Positions 57,346 through 64,000 of a stretch of 64,000 nt of DNA are shown here, piece after piece. A model generated the notes under the pieces. It searched no databases, was not told the DNA's origin, and saw only the letters and a list, made by a program, of their open reading frames with translations. Source of the stretch: Candidatus Rhodobacter oscarellae (GTDB lineage Bacteria > Pseudomonadota > Alphaproteobacteria > Rhodobacterales > Rhodobacteraceae); assembly GCF_001078595.1 (NCBI RefSeq), contig NZ_LFTY01000002.1:3803148-3867147 (forward strand), read 5' to 3'. The position numbers and the translations under genes are program-made. The stretch's first letter is position 1; each line of letters starts with the position of its first letter.

Positions 57346-58203
57346 TTAGCTATCGTCACCGAGAAGGGCGCGTAGCCCGTCTCGGTAGTTTTTGTATCTC
57401 AGAACAACGCCAAGCTCTGCCTTGATCCGCTCGTTGCGGACGCGCTTTGATTCCGCGTAAAAGCTGCGGGCCATGGGTGTCATGTCCGCGGCCTCATAGT
57501 CGATTGCGGGCGGTACGGGCACGCCCAGCAGCTGGGCGGCATAGGCGATCACGTCCTCTGGCGGCGCTGGGTCGTCGTCGCAGAGGTTGTAGATCGCGCC
57601 GGGGTTGGGCCGCGCGATGGAGGCGGCAAGCACCTGGGCGATGTCCTCGACATGGATGCGGCTGAAGACCTGGCCGGGCTTAATGATGCGCCGCGCAGTG
57701 CCTGCGCGCACCTTTGCAAAGGGCCCCCGACCGGGCCCGTAGATCCCAGCGAGCCGGAAGATGTGCAGCGGCAGATCGGCGTCAGCGGCCAGCGCTTGCC
57801 AGGCGCTCTCTGCCTCCACGCGCATCTGACCGCGCCGCGTCGCGGGGGTCAGGTCGGCGGTCTCGTCCACCCACCCGCCATTATGGTCGCCATACACGCC
57901 CGTCGTGGAGAGGTAGCCGACCCATTCGGGCCGGGATCCTTCAATCTGTGCCCGCGCGGCGTTCAAAACGGGGTCGCCCTCTGGCCCCGGGCTCGCGGAG
58001 ATCAGGATATGCGTCGCGGTGCTTAGCGCCTCGGCGAGGTCCGAGCCGGGCCAGATCAGCGCCTCGGCCCCTTCGTCGCGGATGGTCTCGGCTTTTGCCT
58101 CGGACCGCGTCGTGCCAATCACCCGCCAGCCCTGCGGCAAGAGCAGGCGCGCCAACGCCCGCGCGGAATACCCGTGACCAAATGAGAGCAGCGTTTTCTG
58201 CAT
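57346..58203 (-). CDS. SDR family oxidoreductase (YeeZ-like)
   Basis: 285 residues. An atypical SDR fold starts LLSFGHGYSARALARLL, the nucleotide-binding loop of the YeeZ/SDR_a5-like family. Later come YLSTTGVYGDHNGGWVDETA, with the TTGVYG active-site string, and FRLAGIYGPGRGPFAKV. The substrate is unknown. It converges on the small exported gene and is divergent from the ArsR gene. Confidence 0.88.
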   Translation of the reverse strand: MQKTLLSFGHGYSARALARLLLPQGWRVIGTTRSEAKAETIRDEGAEALIWPGSDLAEALSTATHILISASPGPEGDPVLNAARAQIEGSRPEWVGYLSTTGVYGDHNGGWVDETADLTPATRRGQMRVEAESAWQALAADADLPLHIFRLAGIYGPGRGPFAKVRAGTARRIIKPGQVFSRIHVEDIAQVLAASIARPNPGAIYNLCDDDPAPPEDVIAYAAQLLGVPVPPAIDYEAADMTPMARSFYAESKRVRNERIKAELGVVLRYKNYRDGLRALLGDDS

Positions 58204-58323
58204 ATGCGCGCCTTTGCTTACACCCGCCCCGACCGGGCGTTCCGCGCGAGTTATTCACCGATCCGGAGAGAATTAAAGGGCCCCAGCGCGGGGCGGCGCG
58301 ATAAATTTGCCGAGACTTCGGGC

Positions 58324-58376
58324 TTGACCTGACATTTATTTACGTAATAGTTAATTAATGGAATTAGGAATTAATG
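58324..58376 (+). promoter_or_regulatory. Promoter and possible operator of the ArsR gene
   Basis: A TTGACC box (58324-58329) and TAATAG (58345-58350) are 15 bases apart, in AT-rich text. ATTAAT at 58354-58359 is repeated inverted 16 bases downstream near 58370, flanking GGAATTAGGA. This could be the autoregulatory site of the ArsR protein. The assumed transcription start would fall close to the ATG at 58358. Confidence 0.4.
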
Positions 58377-58696
58377 ACCCAATGACCCTACCAAAGACCT
58401 TTGCCGCGCTTGGCGACCCCACCCGGTTCGCGATTGTCGAGCGCTTGATGTCCGACGGCGCGCTGGCCGCGGGCGCGCTGCAGGACGTCGCGGATATCTC
58501 GGCGCCTGCGATCTCGCGCCACCTCAAGGTCCTGCGCGAAGCCGGCCTGATCACCCAAAGCGTGGATAAGCAGCGCCGCATCTACGCGGTGGCTCCGCAA
58601 GCGCTGGGCGAGATCAACGCCTGGATGGTCGAGCATGAGGCGTTCTGGAATGCCAGCCTCGACCGGCTCGCCGCCGCCCTGAAAGAGGACGACTGA
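58358..58696 (+). CDS. ArsR family transcriptional regulator
   Basis: 112 residues, or 104 from an ATG at 58382 that may be the true start given how close the promoter lies. Winged helix: FAALGDPTRFAIVERLMSDG, then VADISAPAISRHLKVLREAG and LITQSVDKQRRIYAV. It has no metal-binding cysteines, so it belongs to the group paired with SRPBCC proteins. The next gene starts directly after its stop, so they form one transcript. Confidence 0.9.
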   Translation: MELGINDPMTLPKTFAALGDPTRFAIVERLMSDGALAAGALQDVADISAPAISRHLKVLREAGLITQSVDKQRRIYAVAPQALGEINAWMVEHEAFWNASLDRLAAALKEDD

Positions 58697-59131
58697 ATGC
58701 CCAATTTGACGCTAGAACGCAGCTTTGCCGCGCCGATCGAGAAGGTCTTTGACTTCGTCTCCAAGACCGAGCACCTGCTGAAATGGTGGGGGCCCGAGAC
58801 GGTTCAAGTGACCGAGCACGCGCTGGCCATGGACAAGCCCGGGCCTTGGATGTCGGTGATGACGAACGATGCCGGGGGCCGCTTTAAGGTGTCGGGCCAG
58901 GTCACCCATGTCGATCCGCCGAACTCCATCGGCTTTACCTGGGCCTGGCATGACGAGGCGGACCAGCGCGGCGTGGAGAGCCACGTGACGATCCGGCTGG
59001 TGCCGGCCCAGAACGGCGGCACGCATTTCACACTGAGCCATGTGGACCTGCCCGACGAGGAGGCCGCGCAGAACCACAACCAGGGTTGGACGTCGAGCTT
59101 GCGCAAGCTGCAGGCGATGTCGGACGCGTAA
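58697..59131 (+). CDS. SRPBCC (AHSA1-like) domain protein
   Basis: 144 residues of the START/AHSA1 fold: LERSFAAPIEKVFDFVSKTE, then HLLKWWGPETVQVTEHALAM and a C-terminal helix ending GWTSSLRKLQAMSD. Such proteins bind hydrophobic ligands and commonly pair with an ArsR regulator, as here; the start codon abuts the ArsR stop. The ligand is unknown. Confidence 0.9.
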   Translation: MPNLTLERSFAAPIEKVFDFVSKTEHLLKWWGPETVQVTEHALAMDKPGPWMSVMTNDAGGRFKVSGQVTHVDPPNSIGFTWAWHDEADQRGVESHVTIRLVPAQNGGTHFTLSHVDLPDEEAAQNHNQGWTSSLRKLQAMSDA

Positions 59132-59161
59132 TCCAAAGAAGCGCAATAAGGAGGAATTTGA

Positions 59162-59476
59162 ATGCCCAGATATATGTTTGTTTATCACGGCGGCAAAGCG
59201 CCCGAGAGCCCCGAGGAGGGCGAAAAGGCCATGGCCGCATGGGGCGCTTGGTATGGCGCGATGGGCGACGCGGTGGCCGATGGTGGGGGGCCTGCAGGGC
59301 CGTCCATGACCGTCAGTCCCAGCGGCGTGGCTGAGGATGGCGGCGCGAACCCGGTCTCTGGCCTCACCATCGTTGAGGCCGCCGATCAGGCCGCCGCCTG
59401 CGAGATGGCAAAGGGCTGCCCTATGATCGAAGAAGGGTCCGGATCCGTAGAGGTCGCAGAAATAATTCAAATGTGA
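59162..59476 (+). CDS. YciI/DGPF family protein
   Basis: 104 residues with the YCII-related ferredoxin-like fold: MPRYMFVYHGGKAPESPEEG, SGLTIVEAADQAAACEMAKG and GSGSVEVAEIIQM. A strong AAGGAGG-type site precedes the ATG. Members are small proteins of unclear, possibly enzymatic, function that often accompany SRPBCC and ECF-sigma genes. It is third in the ArsR group. Confidence 0.88.
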   Translation: MPRYMFVYHGGKAPESPEEGEKAMAAWGAWYGAMGDAVADGGGPAGPSMTVSPSGVAEDGGANPVSGLTIVEAADQAAACEMAKGCPMIEEGSGSVEVAEIIQM

Positions 59477-59518
59477 AAGGAATCGTGTATGCTCTCACAA
59501 ACCTGAAGGGGGTGTGAG

Positions 59519-60142
59519 ATGTCTGAGCCAAGCCTTGATGGCGCATATGCGCTGAATTCACTCGATGATACCAAGCGGCTCTATGCCGACTGGGCGGAGT
59601 CCTATGACAGCGACTTCGCTGGGCAAATGGACTTCACCCTTCCGGCCAGTGTCGCCGAGGCCTTCGCGGCCGCAGGTGGTGCCGGGCCCGTCCTTGATTT
59701 TGGCTGTGGTACCGGGCTCATCGGCGAGCGGCTGACGCAGCTCGGCGTGGGGCCATTGGATGGCGCTGATCTGTCAAAGGAAATGCTGGCCGTGGCGGCC
59801 CGAAAGGGCTGCTACGGCCATCTCGTGTCAGGTGACGTGCTGGATGGCTATCACATGCCGGGGGCGCCCTATGCGGGCGTGGTCAGCTCTGGCACCTTCA
59901 CGAACGGGCATGTCGGGCCAGAGGCAATTTCGATCCTGCTGGACCTGGCCGCGCCAGGGGCACTGTTTGCCCTGTCGGTCAACAAGCAACATTTCGAGGC
60001 GCTGGGGTTCCAGGCCGCTTTGGACGGGCTCGCGGATCGGATCGCGGCGTTGGAGCTGCCAGAAGTCCGTTTCTACGGGCCCAACGCAACCGGGGCACAC
60101 AAGGATGATACGGGGTATATCGCGACCTTCCGCAAGCGATAA
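59519..60142 (+). CDS. Class I SAM-dependent methyltransferase
   Basis: 207 residues. The SAM-binding motif I is VLDFGCGTGLIGERL, followed by LDGADLSKEMLAVAARKGCY (motif II) and GVVSSGTFTNGHVG. The N-terminus LYADWAESYDSDF is usual for small-molecule methyltransferases of this kind. The substrate is not evident. It is on the same strand, 42 bp after the YciI-like gene. Confidence 0.88.
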   Translation: MSEPSLDGAYALNSLDDTKRLYADWAESYDSDFAGQMDFTLPASVAEAFAAAGGAGPVLDFGCGTGLIGERLTQLGVGPLDGADLSKEMLAVAARKGCYGHLVSGDVLDGYHMPGAPYAGVVSSGTFTNGHVGPEAISILLDLAAPGALFALSVNKQHFEALGFQAALDGLADRIAALELPEVRFYGPNATGAHKDDTGYIATFRKR

Positions 60143-60761
60143 GGCGCGCGCGGCTCTTGTTCTGCCGAGGCGTTTTTGTTGGAGATTGTTAGGAAAATCT
60201 TGGTGATTCGTCCCGGATCATAGATCCGGGTGGGAGCGGCCGCTCGGTGACTGACGTCACCCACCCGGTTTCAAGTTCGCGGTGACATTCTAAGAAATCG
60301 TTAAAAAAATTGGGCCCGGCGGGGATTTGCCGCGGCCCGTTCAAAACATGCCGGTCGCAAACACGAGGAGCCGATCTAGGACCGGCGAAGACGCCCAAAA
60401 GGGCGGATGAGCGGCTACCTTCAGAGGATCGCAAAAAAACCTGAATCTGGTACGAAAGCGAAACGCGGCAGAACCCGCTGACTTAGCGGGCGTTTGCCTT
60501 CAACCTTATGCCTCAAGTTAAAGGCGGCACGCTTTAGAGCAGCCAGCACAGAAAAGCGCAGGGCGTAGACCAGGATAGCCAGGGGATGGAATGGCCAGGT
60601 GAAAAGCGGCTCAGCCGCACCTGCCCCCGGAGGCGGCTCCAACGCTCGGCCTCGCTCCCGATTCTGAAGTCAGACATGGCGCGCCTCCCTTGCCTGGCCT
60701 TCAGCCCGCACAGGGACAGGAGTTGCTTCTAACGGGATTGCGGCCTTGGAACGGTCGGAAT
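60143..60761. other. Intergenic region with a hairpin and a doubtful small gene
   Basis: About 620 bp. A perfect hairpin, CCCGGATC-ATA-GATCCGGG, lies at 60212-60230. A TGACGTCA palindrome lies at 60252-60259. The reverse-strand frame at 60642-60421 is listed separately. Nothing else is recognisable. Confidence 0.5.
60421..60642 (-). other. Possible small membrane protein, or fragment
   Basis: A 73-codon frame, downstream of the sterol-desaturase-like gene on the same strand. Its segment EPLFTWPFHPLAILVYALRF resembles SPLFRWPLRPVAILRWFW near the N-terminus of that neighbour (P-L-F-x-W-P-x-x-P-x-A-I-L in common). The rest (LKRAAFNLRHKVEGKRPLSQ) does not match. It may be a remnant of a partial duplication, or an independent small membrane protein with a shared motif. 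Confidence 0.3.
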
Positions 60762-61790
60762 CTAACCGCCCAGCTTGCCCGCCAACCGCTTGCGCCGCGC
60801 GTTCATCTGGTCGCGCCCGTCATCCGTGCCGTCATGGAAAGAGCCGAACAGCTTGTCCCAGGGGATCTCGAGCGAGCCGTAGTTGCACTCAAAATATCGG
60901 TGGTGCATCTGGTGATGGAACGTGCCCATCGCCAGCCTCTCTTTGTCCTTCACCAGCAGGGCGGCATAGCCCGAATGCGTCGTCACCGCGCTGAGCGTGT
61001 AGTACTGCAGGTGGAACAGGATATGCAGCGGGTGGCTGGCGAACAGCCAATGCACCAAGACCCCGCCCAGGAACATCACATGTTCCAGCGGGTGCATCGA
61101 CATGCCCGACCACGGCCCGACATTGGTGTTCCGGTGATGCAGGTGGTGCGCGATCTTGTAGAGCGGTCGCCAATGCAGCGCGCGGTGAATCCAGTAGAAC
61201 CAAAAGCTCTCCCAGATCGGGATCAGAAAGAAGATCGCGACGAACCAGACCGGGTTCTGCGCGAATGTCAGCCAGGGGATCCAGCCATTGGCCAAGGCCC
61301 AAAGCATCAAGACCTCGAGCGCTGTCCACACCGCGACGCCGCTGGAGAGCGTCCAGAACGCGTTGTCCCAGACCTGGCGGCCGAACGTGAAACTGCGCCC
61401 GTCCTTCATCGCGCGCGGGTCGAATTTAAGCCGCGTGCCCTGGCCCTGGTGGGCGTAAAACCACCAATGCAGTGCCGCGGCGACCACGCCGATCAAGACG
61501 AAGTTTCGCAGCCACAGCTCCGCGACCCAGCCAAGAGCCAGGCTTTGCATCTGCTCGATCGGTGGCGTGAACCAGAACCAGCTGACCATGGCGATGCCCA
61601 GGATCAGCAGCTTCTCTGAGACCAGGAACCAAGACGCCCAGAACCACCGCAGGATCGCCACTGGCCTCAGCGGCCAGCGAAACAGGGGCGAGACCTGTAT
61701 CGGCAGGTCAGGAGTGTGGTTCCAGCGCGAGGCTTCTTGTTCACTCATATCCTTGAGCTTCGCCCGGATCGCAGCGTCAGGGCAAGACAT
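60762..61790 (-). CDS. Sterol desaturase/fatty-acid hydroxylase family membrane protein
   Basis: 342 residues, or 328 from an ATG at 61748. Several membrane helices (LLILGIAMVSWFWFTPPIEQ, PVWFVAIFFLIPIWESFWFY) and the di-iron histidine boxes of the family: WIHRALHW, AHHLHHRNTN and TFHHQMHHRYFECNYG. It should hydroxylate or desaturate a lipid with O2 and an electron donor in the inner membrane. The substrate is unknown. Confidence 0.9.
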   Translation of the reverse strand: MSCPDAAIRAKLKDMSEQEASRWNHTPDLPIQVSPLFRWPLRPVAILRWFWASWFLVSEKLLILGIAMVSWFWFTPPIEQMQSLALGWVAELWLRNFVLIGVVAAALHWWFYAHQGQGTRLKFDPRAMKDGRSFTFGRQVWDNAFWTLSSGVAVWTALEVLMLWALANGWIPWLTFAQNPVWFVAIFFLIPIWESFWFYWIHRALHWRPLYKIAHHLHHRNTNVGPWSGMSMHPLEHVMFLGGVLVHWLFASHPLHILFHLQYYTLSAVTTHSGYAALLVKDKERLAMGTFHHQMHHRYFECNYGSLEIPWDKLFGSFHDGTDDGRDQMNARRKRLAGKLGG

Positions 61791-61806
61791 GTTGTGACAT
61801 CAAACC

Positions 61807-62667
61807 TCAATTGGGCTGAACGTGGCCAACCAGCCCATAATGGTCCGAGCCCAGCAGAGGGCGGCGCTCCACCCGCCCACTGGCGGCATACACATGGTCA
61901 ATGAACATGGGCAGCCGCCCGCGCATGAAGAGCGTTGGCCGCAATGGCCGCAGCTCGCGTGTGCCGGAAACCTGCGCGATCCGGCGGCTGGGACGCGTCA
62001 CAGGGAACATGTTGAGATCCGCGCCGATGACCACAGGGCCGTCCATCTTCGCCAGCATCGGTTCGATGAGCCGCAGCCGCGCGGCTTGGTCATAGGGGTA
62101 GGGCCATGGCAGGTGGATCGAGGCCACCCAAATCGGTCCGCCGTCGGTCTCCACCTGCGCCGCAGCCAGGCCGCGCCGGGGCGAGCATTGCTGGGACCCG
62201 GTGCGCATCGGGTGCCGGGACAGCACGGCAAGGTCGCTCCAGCGCGAGAAGTCGCAAATATGAACGTGCGGGTAGGTTTTGGCCAGGAGCTCCAATATCG
62301 CCTTGTTGCGGTCCGAGAGTTCCTGGAACGTCACCACATCCGCCCCGCTGGAGATGATGTCTTCGGCCAGAGCGGGCAGCTCGGCGTTTCGGAACCACAG
62401 GTTCTTTTGGTAGATCGTAAAGCCGCCCGCCGGGCCGGTCGGCGCCAGCAGCGCTCAGCCGTGTTGCGCCAACAAGACAGCGAAGACGCATGTCAGAACC
62501 TTGCCCGCGCGGCCCCAGAGCAGCCCCGCCGCGAAGAGCCCGAACAGCCCCAGAGCCGGCGCCGCGATGGCAACCAGATCCCCCGCTGGGTGCAGCGCGC
62601 CGAGATAGGAAAAGACCAGTGCGGCCAGACAAAGGCCGGCTATCGAGGACAAAACTATTCGGCGCAT
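61807..62667 (-). pseudogene. Endonuclease/exonuclease/phosphatase family protein with one in-frame TGA
   Basis: One frame from the ATG at 62667 encodes three hydrophobic N-terminal segments (MRRIVLSSIAGLCLAALVFS, LVAIAAPALGLFGLFAAGLL, VLTCVFAVLLAQHG), then a TGA at 62455-62457. It then runs on in the same frame (ALLAPTGPAGGFTIYQKNLW, ADVVTFQELSDRN) through the EEP fold: WVASIHLPWPYPYDQAARL, VVIGADLNMFP and LLGSDHYGLVGHV. The layout matches membrane-anchored EEP proteins of alphaproteobacteria. A single base change explains the stop. The gene is either recently inactivated, read through, or affected by a sequencing error. Confidence 0.8.
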
Positions 62668-62705
62668 ATCCTGTCTCTGAAGGGGCGGTTGGTCCCGACG
62701 TACTC

Positions 62706-63461
62706 TTAAGTGGCGTAGTTCGAACCCTCGTCGTCCAGGATCGCCTTCAGCTCTGACAGGTGACGCACATCCTGGTTGTCGTATTCCTCGATATCAGCGG
62801 CGACCTGCGCGGCGATCTCGTCGGGGATGTAGCGCAGGGGCTGGCCGGTCTGCAGCGCGCGGATGTAGGTCTCGGCGGCGCGCTCAAAGTAGTACATCCG
62901 ATTGAAGGTCTCGGCCACGGTCCTGCCGATCACCATGATCCCGTGATTGCCCATAACCATGACGGTGTGCTTGGGATCTGCGAAAAGCTCGGCGCAGCGC
63001 TCGCCCTCTTCCTCAAAGGCCAGCCCGCCGAAGTTCTCGTCGATCACCACGCGGTCGTGGAAGATCGCGGTGTTCTGGTCGATCGCGGGCAAGCGGCTAT
63101 CGGCGAGGCTGGCCAGGACGGTGGCGTGCACCGAGTGCACATGCATCGCGCAGCGCGCGTGCGGGACGCGGCGGTGGATCGCGCCGTGCAGCCCCCACGC
63201 CGTCGCATCGGGCGCGTCGGGCCGGTCCAGCGTGTTGGGGTCGTTGGCATCCAGATGCAGCAGCTCCGAGGCCTTCACCCGGCTGAAATGCACCTGGTTG
63301 GGGTTCATCAGGAACTGCGTGCCGTCGTCGTTCACAGCCAGCGAAAAGTGGTTCGACACCGCCTCGTGCAAGTTCAGGCGCGCGGTCCAGCGAAACGCGG
63401 CGGCAAGATCGACACGCTCCTGCCAGTGGTCCAGGTTCGGTCGGATCTGTGTGACGGACAT
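62706..63461 (-). CDS. Class II aldolase/adducin family protein
   Basis: 251 residues. The zinc-site histidines of the class II aldolase fold are present: CAMHVHSVHATVL and, near the C-terminus, MYYFERAAETYIRA. It includes LHEAVSNHFSLAVNDDGTQF and VMVMGNHGIMVIGRTVAETF, typical of the adducin-head/aldolase_II family (PF00596). The substrate is unknown; members act on phosphorylated or free sugars. Confidence 0.9.
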   Translation of the reverse strand: MSVTQIRPNLDHWQERVDLAAAFRWTARLNLHEAVSNHFSLAVNDDGTQFLMNPNQVHFSRVKASELLHLDANDPNTLDRPDAPDATAWGLHGAIHRRVPHARCAMHVHSVHATVLASLADSRLPAIDQNTAIFHDRVVIDENFGGLAFEEEGERCAELFADPKHTVMVMGNHGIMVIGRTVAETFNRMYYFERAAETYIRALQTGQPLRYIPDEIAAQVAADIEEYDNQDVRHLSELKAILDDEGSNYAT

Positions 63462-63557
63462 GCGCGGGCCTCCATAGCTATGCGCGCATTAGGCCATGCC
63501 GCTGACGGGATTTCTAGCCCAGAGGCGACAAGCCAGCCGTCGCAGACATAACAACGG

Positions 63558-63980
63558 TCAGATTGGGATCCGCGCCTCAAGACCGCTTGGCCCAATCCCC
63601 GCGCTTCGGCGGGCCCTTTGGGTGACGTACCGTTTGATTAACTGCTCATAAAACGAAAGCTCATCCCGGTTCCGGCGCAGCGTCTCTAGCGCATTCCCCA
63701 CGCTTTGCGGGGCACTATCCGCGGTCTCGCCATCAATCGAGGTCAGCTGCAGGCAAGGGTGGATCAGCCCGAGCAGCGCGCGCAAGCTTGTTTGATCACA
63801 GACCTGATCGGCGGCGTCGATGTAGCGCAGATCCCTAAACAATCCGCGCAACGTCCCCACCATGCGCTTGAACCGAACGACGGCCTGCTGGACGCCGTCC
63901 CTGCATTTGTAGAACACGATCCGCATCCCGCCCAGCACAAGATCCTGCAGCTCCACGAATGCATCGGGCAGGCTCAGCAT
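63558..63980 (-). CDS. Hypothetical protein, may continue beyond the window
   Basis: 140 residues from the ATG at 63980; the frame stays open to the window edge, so the true start may lie outside. The text (VELQDLVLGGMRIVFYKCRD, AVVRFKRMVGTLRGLFRDLR, ALETLRRNRDELSFYEQLIK) is helical and basic with no recognised domain. It is on the same strand as the class II aldolase gene, 97 bp upstream of that gene's start. Confidence 0.5.
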   Translation of the reverse strand: MLSLPDAFVELQDLVLGGMRIVFYKCRDGVQQAVVRFKRMVGTLRGLFRDLRYIDAADQVCDQTSLRALLGLIHPCLQLTSIDGETADSAPQSVGNALETLRRNRDELSFYEQLIKRYVTQRARRSAGIGPSGLEARIPI

Positions 63981-64000
63981 ATTGGGGCGGGCTTGGCTTT

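Overview
The window looks like a chromosomal segment of a Rhodobacteraceae (Roseobacter-group) alphaproteobacterium. The evidence is the high-GC gene order in the right half, which includes uppP, gltD, two GFA genes, gltB and mtgA, then an FzlA-like GST, queG, ilvE and a MarR/OmpR pair resembling petP-petR, and finally a histone-deacetylase-like gene followed by xseB, ispA and dxs. A MucR regulator, DUF1127 proteins and DUF4189 proteins fit the same group. No rRNA gene or CRISPR array is visible. One tRNA gene, tRNA-Leu(CAG), is present.

Left half (1 to about 35,300): an accessory region whose base and codon use is visibly less GC-rich than the right half. It opens with a partial flavin monooxygenase, an AraC regulator, a LysE exporter and a small ABM monooxygenase. 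Next come a decayed IS1182-type element and an IS1111/IS110-type element lying 13 bp apart. A two-gene module follows: a TIR-domain protein and a membrane-anchored ParA/MinD-like ATPase with a KGGVGR variant P-loop and a large predicted periplasmic coiled-coil region. This is the best candidate for a poorly described conflict or defence system. After it come MucR, a second IS110 transposase and two decayed genes (MOSC and GNAT). A metabolic and regulatory stretch follows, with a homocysteine S-methyltransferase, three winged-helix/TPR regulators, transporters, an acyl-CoA synthetase and a DUF1127/YgjV/STAS gene string. A 263-bp imperfect palindrome lies between the third TPR regulator and a 1-Cys peroxiredoxin/rhodanese pair. 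A LysR/RraA/MFS cassette is next. The half ends with a small island holding a serine recombinase, two unknown genes and a tyrosine integrase. The integrase carries two in-frame stops and has lost its catalytic tyrosine, and the island abuts the 3' end of tRNA-Leu.

Right half (35,440 to 64,000): dense, GC-rich, mostly housekeeping DNA. It covers a complex-I-associated NAD-binding protein, a DSD1-type PLP enzyme, undecaprenyl-diphosphatase and both glutamate synthase subunits with two GFA genes between them. It also has two tandem DUF4189 secreted proteins, peptidoglycan glycosyltransferase, tRNA queuosine maturation, branched-chain aminotransferase and the MEP/isoprenoid genes ispA and dxs. 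The far right has an ArsR/SRPBCC/YciI group, a methyltransferase, a sterol-desaturase-like membrane protein, an exonuclease/endonuclease/phosphatase gene broken by one in-frame TGA, and a class II aldolase family gene.

All annotations come from reading the sequence and supplied translations. No database search was run.
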